A stretch of 64,000 bases of DNA, from positions 1 through 64,000 of the forward strand of contig JAXLQJ010000045.1 of the NCBI GenBank assembly GCA_046331705.1, given 5' to 3'. This DNA is from JADJOY01 sp046331705 [NCBI: bacterium] (GTDB lineage: Bacteria; JADJOY01). Within the stretch, counting starts at the first letter, position 1. Each line of letters opens with the position of its first letter. Shown piece by piece: positions 61,719 through 64,000 of this stretch. Below the pieces are notes generated by a model. The model was not told the DNA's origin and ran no database searches. It saw only the letters and a list, made by a program, of their open reading frames with translations. A program made the position numbers and the translations under genes.

Positions 61719-63950
61719 TCACGAGTACATCACATCCGGCCACAGCGTGTCGGTGATCGCACGGCGCGCCGACTCGCGTTTCCAATACTCGGACTCGAGA
61801 TCGAGCGGCGCGGCGGTCGCCACCAGCGCGCGCAGCTCGGCCTCGAGCACCCCCACCACCGCGGGGTCCTCGACGATCGCGTTCACCTCGCGCTCCCAGT
61901 AGGACGCGGTGGCATCGAGGTTCGCCGAGCCCACGCTCGCCACCTCTCCGTCGGCGGTCACGACCTTCGCGTGGACGTAAGGCCGGACCGCGCCACCGCG
62001 CGCGACGAGGTACGGGCGCGGCCCGATCTGGACCTCGTAGACGTGCACGCCGCCGCGGATCAGCGGCTCGAATCGGCGCTTCGACATGTACTCGAAGAGC
62101 TCGCGGTGGATCGGGCCCTTGAAGAACGTGCCATCGGCGCGGCGTGGGATCGCGCAGCCGGTCAGGAAGTCGACGCGTACGCCGCGCTCGACCGCGCGCT
62201 TGAGCGCGGCGGCGAGCGTCGCCAGCACCGGGAAATCGTTCAGGATCAGCAGATGGTGGCGAGCGCCGAGGATGATCGCCTCGTAACCGAGCAGCGCGTT
62301 GGCGTCGGCGAGCCCGTCGTGGTGCACGATCCGCGCGCGCGACGAGCCCACTCGCGCGAGCGGCGGATACACCGCTTCGTCCTCGTCGACCTCGGCGCCG
62401 CGGTTGCGGCGCCAGTTCTCGAGGAACACGCGCTGCACCTCGGCGACCAGCGGCCCGCGGATCTCGAGGTGCGCATCGAGCCAGGGGATGCGCTCGTGGG
62501 ACGTCGTGTCGAGGATCGCGACCTCGTCGAAGCCCTCGTAGTACTCGTCGCCCGCGTTGCGGCCGCTCACGAAGGCGATCGCTCCGTCGACGATCACGAG
62601 CTTGCGGTGGTCGCGCTGCTTGAGGCGCACCGCGTCCACACCCTCGGCGAGCGTGATCGGATCGCTCGCCAGCACCTCCACGTTGGGCTCGCCGCTCAAG
62701 GCCTTGATGGAGGCGTTCTGCAGCCCGAGGACTTCCTGCCCGGAATAGAGCGCGTCGACCACGAAGCGCACACGCACTCCGCGACGCGCCGCGAGCACCA
62801 GCCGAGCCAGCAGCTGATCGGCGAAACGGCCTTCCCTGAGGATGTAGAACTGCGCGTGGATGGTGCGCTCGGCGCGCTCGACGGCGGCGAAGACCGCCTC
62901 GCGTGCGGCGCGATTGTCGAGCTCGCAGCGAATCTCGTTGCCTTCCACCAGGCGGCTGCCGGTCATGATGTCGAGGTTGCGCGTGAAGCGCACCTCGCGG
63001 CCGGCGGCATCGCGTTCCCGAACCATGCGCGTGGCGCGCGCGGCCAGCTCGCCGAGACGCTCCTCGTCCAAGAGGCTTTCCAGGTGCTCGAACGGCACCG
63101 CGGTGACGCCCCCCACCGACTCGAACGCGTCCACGCGCGCCGGGTCCACGACGGCGAGCACCACCGGCACGCCGAGCGCGCGCACGCGACGCAGCGTGCT
63201 GGCGGCGAAGATGTGCGCGAAATCGACCTGCAACGTGGGGAATCCGAGGTCCTCCGCGGGGTGGACGAGCGTGGCGCCGGCGGGCAACGCCTCGCGTTCC
63301 ACGATGGCGCGCAGATCGAGGGTGCGATCGAGCTCGTGGAGGTCGACGTAACAGAGCGCCCAGCCGCGGCGTGCCAGCTCGCGCAGCGGCTCCAGCGCCT
63401 CGCCCTGCGCGGAAACCAGCAGGCTCGCGTCGATGGCGGCCACGGGCTGAGCGGCGACCACCTGCAGCAGCCCGTACTCGCCCGGCTCGAGCGGCCGCAG
63501 GACGCGGCCCTTGCCCGAGAGCACCTCGTACGTGACGCGCTTCAACCCGGGCTTGGCCGGCACGTAGCTCAGGTGGGCGAGACCGCGCTCGTCGGTGCGC
63601 GCCTCGCCGACAGCGACGCCGTCGACGAGGAATCGCACGCTGCGGTCCGCCAGATCGGGGCCACCGCGATAGAGCGCCTCGACCTTGACCGAGAGCACGA
63701 CCTCGAAGCCCGCTGCCGCGATGCGGTCGCGCCCCGATTCCTGCACGAAGCGCAGCAGGCTGCGGCCGCCGCGCCATTGCTCGACGGCCTCCGTGACCCT
63801 GCGCACGGCTTCGTCGAAGGGGCGCTCGGCGACTCCCGCGTCGAGCCGAACCGAGGTGTCCGTGTCTTCCGGCGGCGTGGCTGCGGCGTCCCGTGTGAGG
63901 ACGCGCAGCACCTCGCTGATGCGGTCGGCCAGGTTCCGCTCAGCAGGCAT
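61719..63950 (-). CDS. Phospholipase D family protein (cardiolipin synthase-like)
   Basis: 743 residues with no signal peptide. Residues 1-310 are a long N-terminal region that includes a beta-sandwich-like part (VRFLVDGVAVGEARTDERG). The C-terminal 420 residues hold two HKD active-site motifs. The first, about residue 450, is HRKLVIVDGAIAFVSGRNAGDE. The second, about residue 658, is HAKVVTADGEVASVGSANLD. The pair forms one active site. Cardiolipin synthases or bacterial PLD enzymes share this layout; the large N-terminus is unusual. It is the first gene before the kinase gene and likely cotranscribed. The ribosome site before ATG 63950 is weak. Confidence 0.87.
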   Translation of the reverse strand: MPAERNLADRISEVLRVLTRDAAATPPEDTDTSVRLDAGVAERPFDEAVRRVTEAVEQWRGGRSLLRFVQESGRDRIAAAGFEVVLSVKVEALYRGGPDLADRSVRFLVDGVAVGEARTDERGLAHLSYVPAKPGLKRVTYEVLSGKGRVLRPLEPGEYGLLQVVAAQPVAAIDASLLVSAQGEALEPLRELARRGWALCYVDLHELDRTLDLRAIVEREALPAGATLVHPAEDLGFPTLQVDFAHIFAASTLRRVRALGVPVVLAVVDPARVDAFESVGGVTAVPFEHLESLLDEERLGELAARATRMVRERDAAGREVRFTRNLDIMTGSRLVEGNEIRCELDNRAAREAVFAAVERAERTIHAQFYILREGRFADQLLARLVLAARRGVRVRFVVDALYSGQEVLGLQNASIKALSGEPNVEVLASDPITLAEGVDAVRLKQRDHRKLVIVDGAIAFVSGRNAGDEYYEGFDEVAILDTTSHERIPWLDAHLEIRGPLVAEVQRVFLENWRRNRGAEVDEDEAVYPPLARVGSSRARIVHHDGLADANALLGYEAIILGARHHLLILNDFPVLATLAAALKRAVERGVRVDFLTGCAIPRRADGTFFKGPIHRELFEYMSKRRFEPLIRGGVHVYEVQIGPRPYLVARGGAVRPYVHAKVVTADGEVASVGSANLDATASYWEREVNAIVEDPAVVGVLEAELRALVATAAPLDLESEYWKRESARRAITDTLWPDVMYS

Positions 63951-64000
63951 GTTCGTCGATCCAACCAGTCGCGTTCCAGAACCGTTGCGGTCTCCCCGCA

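Overview
The window is GC-rich bacterial chromosome (roughly 70% G+C by eye), densely packed with about 50 protein genes on both strands. I see no rRNA, tRNA, CRISPR array, integrase or insertion sequence. The gene mix suggests a deltaproteobacterium-grade lineage (Myxococcota, Binatota or Desulfobacterota-like). It includes many lipoproteins, an F420-type luciferase-like oxidoreductase, DUF2339/DUF3999, DUF3015, DUF4105 and DUF547 proteins, a PHM-fold protein, an ECF41-type sigma factor, two sigma-54-like promoters and PAS histidine kinases. I infer this from gene families and composition only; there is no rRNA to settle it.

Layout. 1-9.1 kb: a partial unknown gene, a divergent anion-type ABC importer with a duplicated permease plus a luciferase-like oxidoreductase, a membrane protein, a peptidoglycan transglycosylase and a secreted protein. 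9.2-15.6 kb: ferrochelatase, then an adaptor/ATPase/two-permease export operon on the minus strand. Three neighbouring loci between about 10.04 and 11.72 kb are broken by frameshifts, probably by poor sequence there rather than by decay. 15.6-22 kb: lipoproteins, a HEAT-repeat protein behind a good sigma-54 site, phosphatidylserine synthase, an AI-2E family transporter, a thioredoxin-TPR chaperone and an FmdB zinc ribbon. 22-28 kb: an operon of a nitrilase-like/heptose-1-phosphate adenylyltransferase fusion, a secreted glycosidase-like protein and a BtuF-like protein, then a phosphate transporter with its PhoU-like partner. 28-36.5 kb: the DUF2339/DUF3999 pair, an epimerase/dehydratase and a large secreted LolA-like protein. 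36.8-39.6 kb: a type IV pilin behind a sigma-54-like site, with a small partner, a single-pass membrane protein and a PilZ protein. 39.6-48.6 kb: folK, a GGCT-like protein, an RRM protein, DUF547, the PHM-like protein, an FAD oxidoreductase/ECF41 sigma factor pair, DUF4105 and DUF3015. 48.6-58.5 kb: pyruvate kinase, VapBC, a four-gene operon (degenerate sensor kinase, glycosidase-like lipoprotein, aldehyde dehydrogenase, Kir potassium channel) and MenB. 58.6-64 kb: a winged-helix membrane protein, a 145-bp tandem repeat with hairpins, a PAS histidine kinase and a phospholipase D family protein.

The most unusual features are three proteins whose catalytic residues are systematically replaced: the nitrilase domain, the PHM-fold protein and the sensor kinase at 55.6-57.6 kb. 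Also notable are an ECF41-like promoter motif ahead of the gene pair that encodes the sigma factor, a leaderless vapBC transcript with a palindromic operator over its promoter, and a short C-terminal domain apparently shared by two unrelated single-pass membrane proteins.
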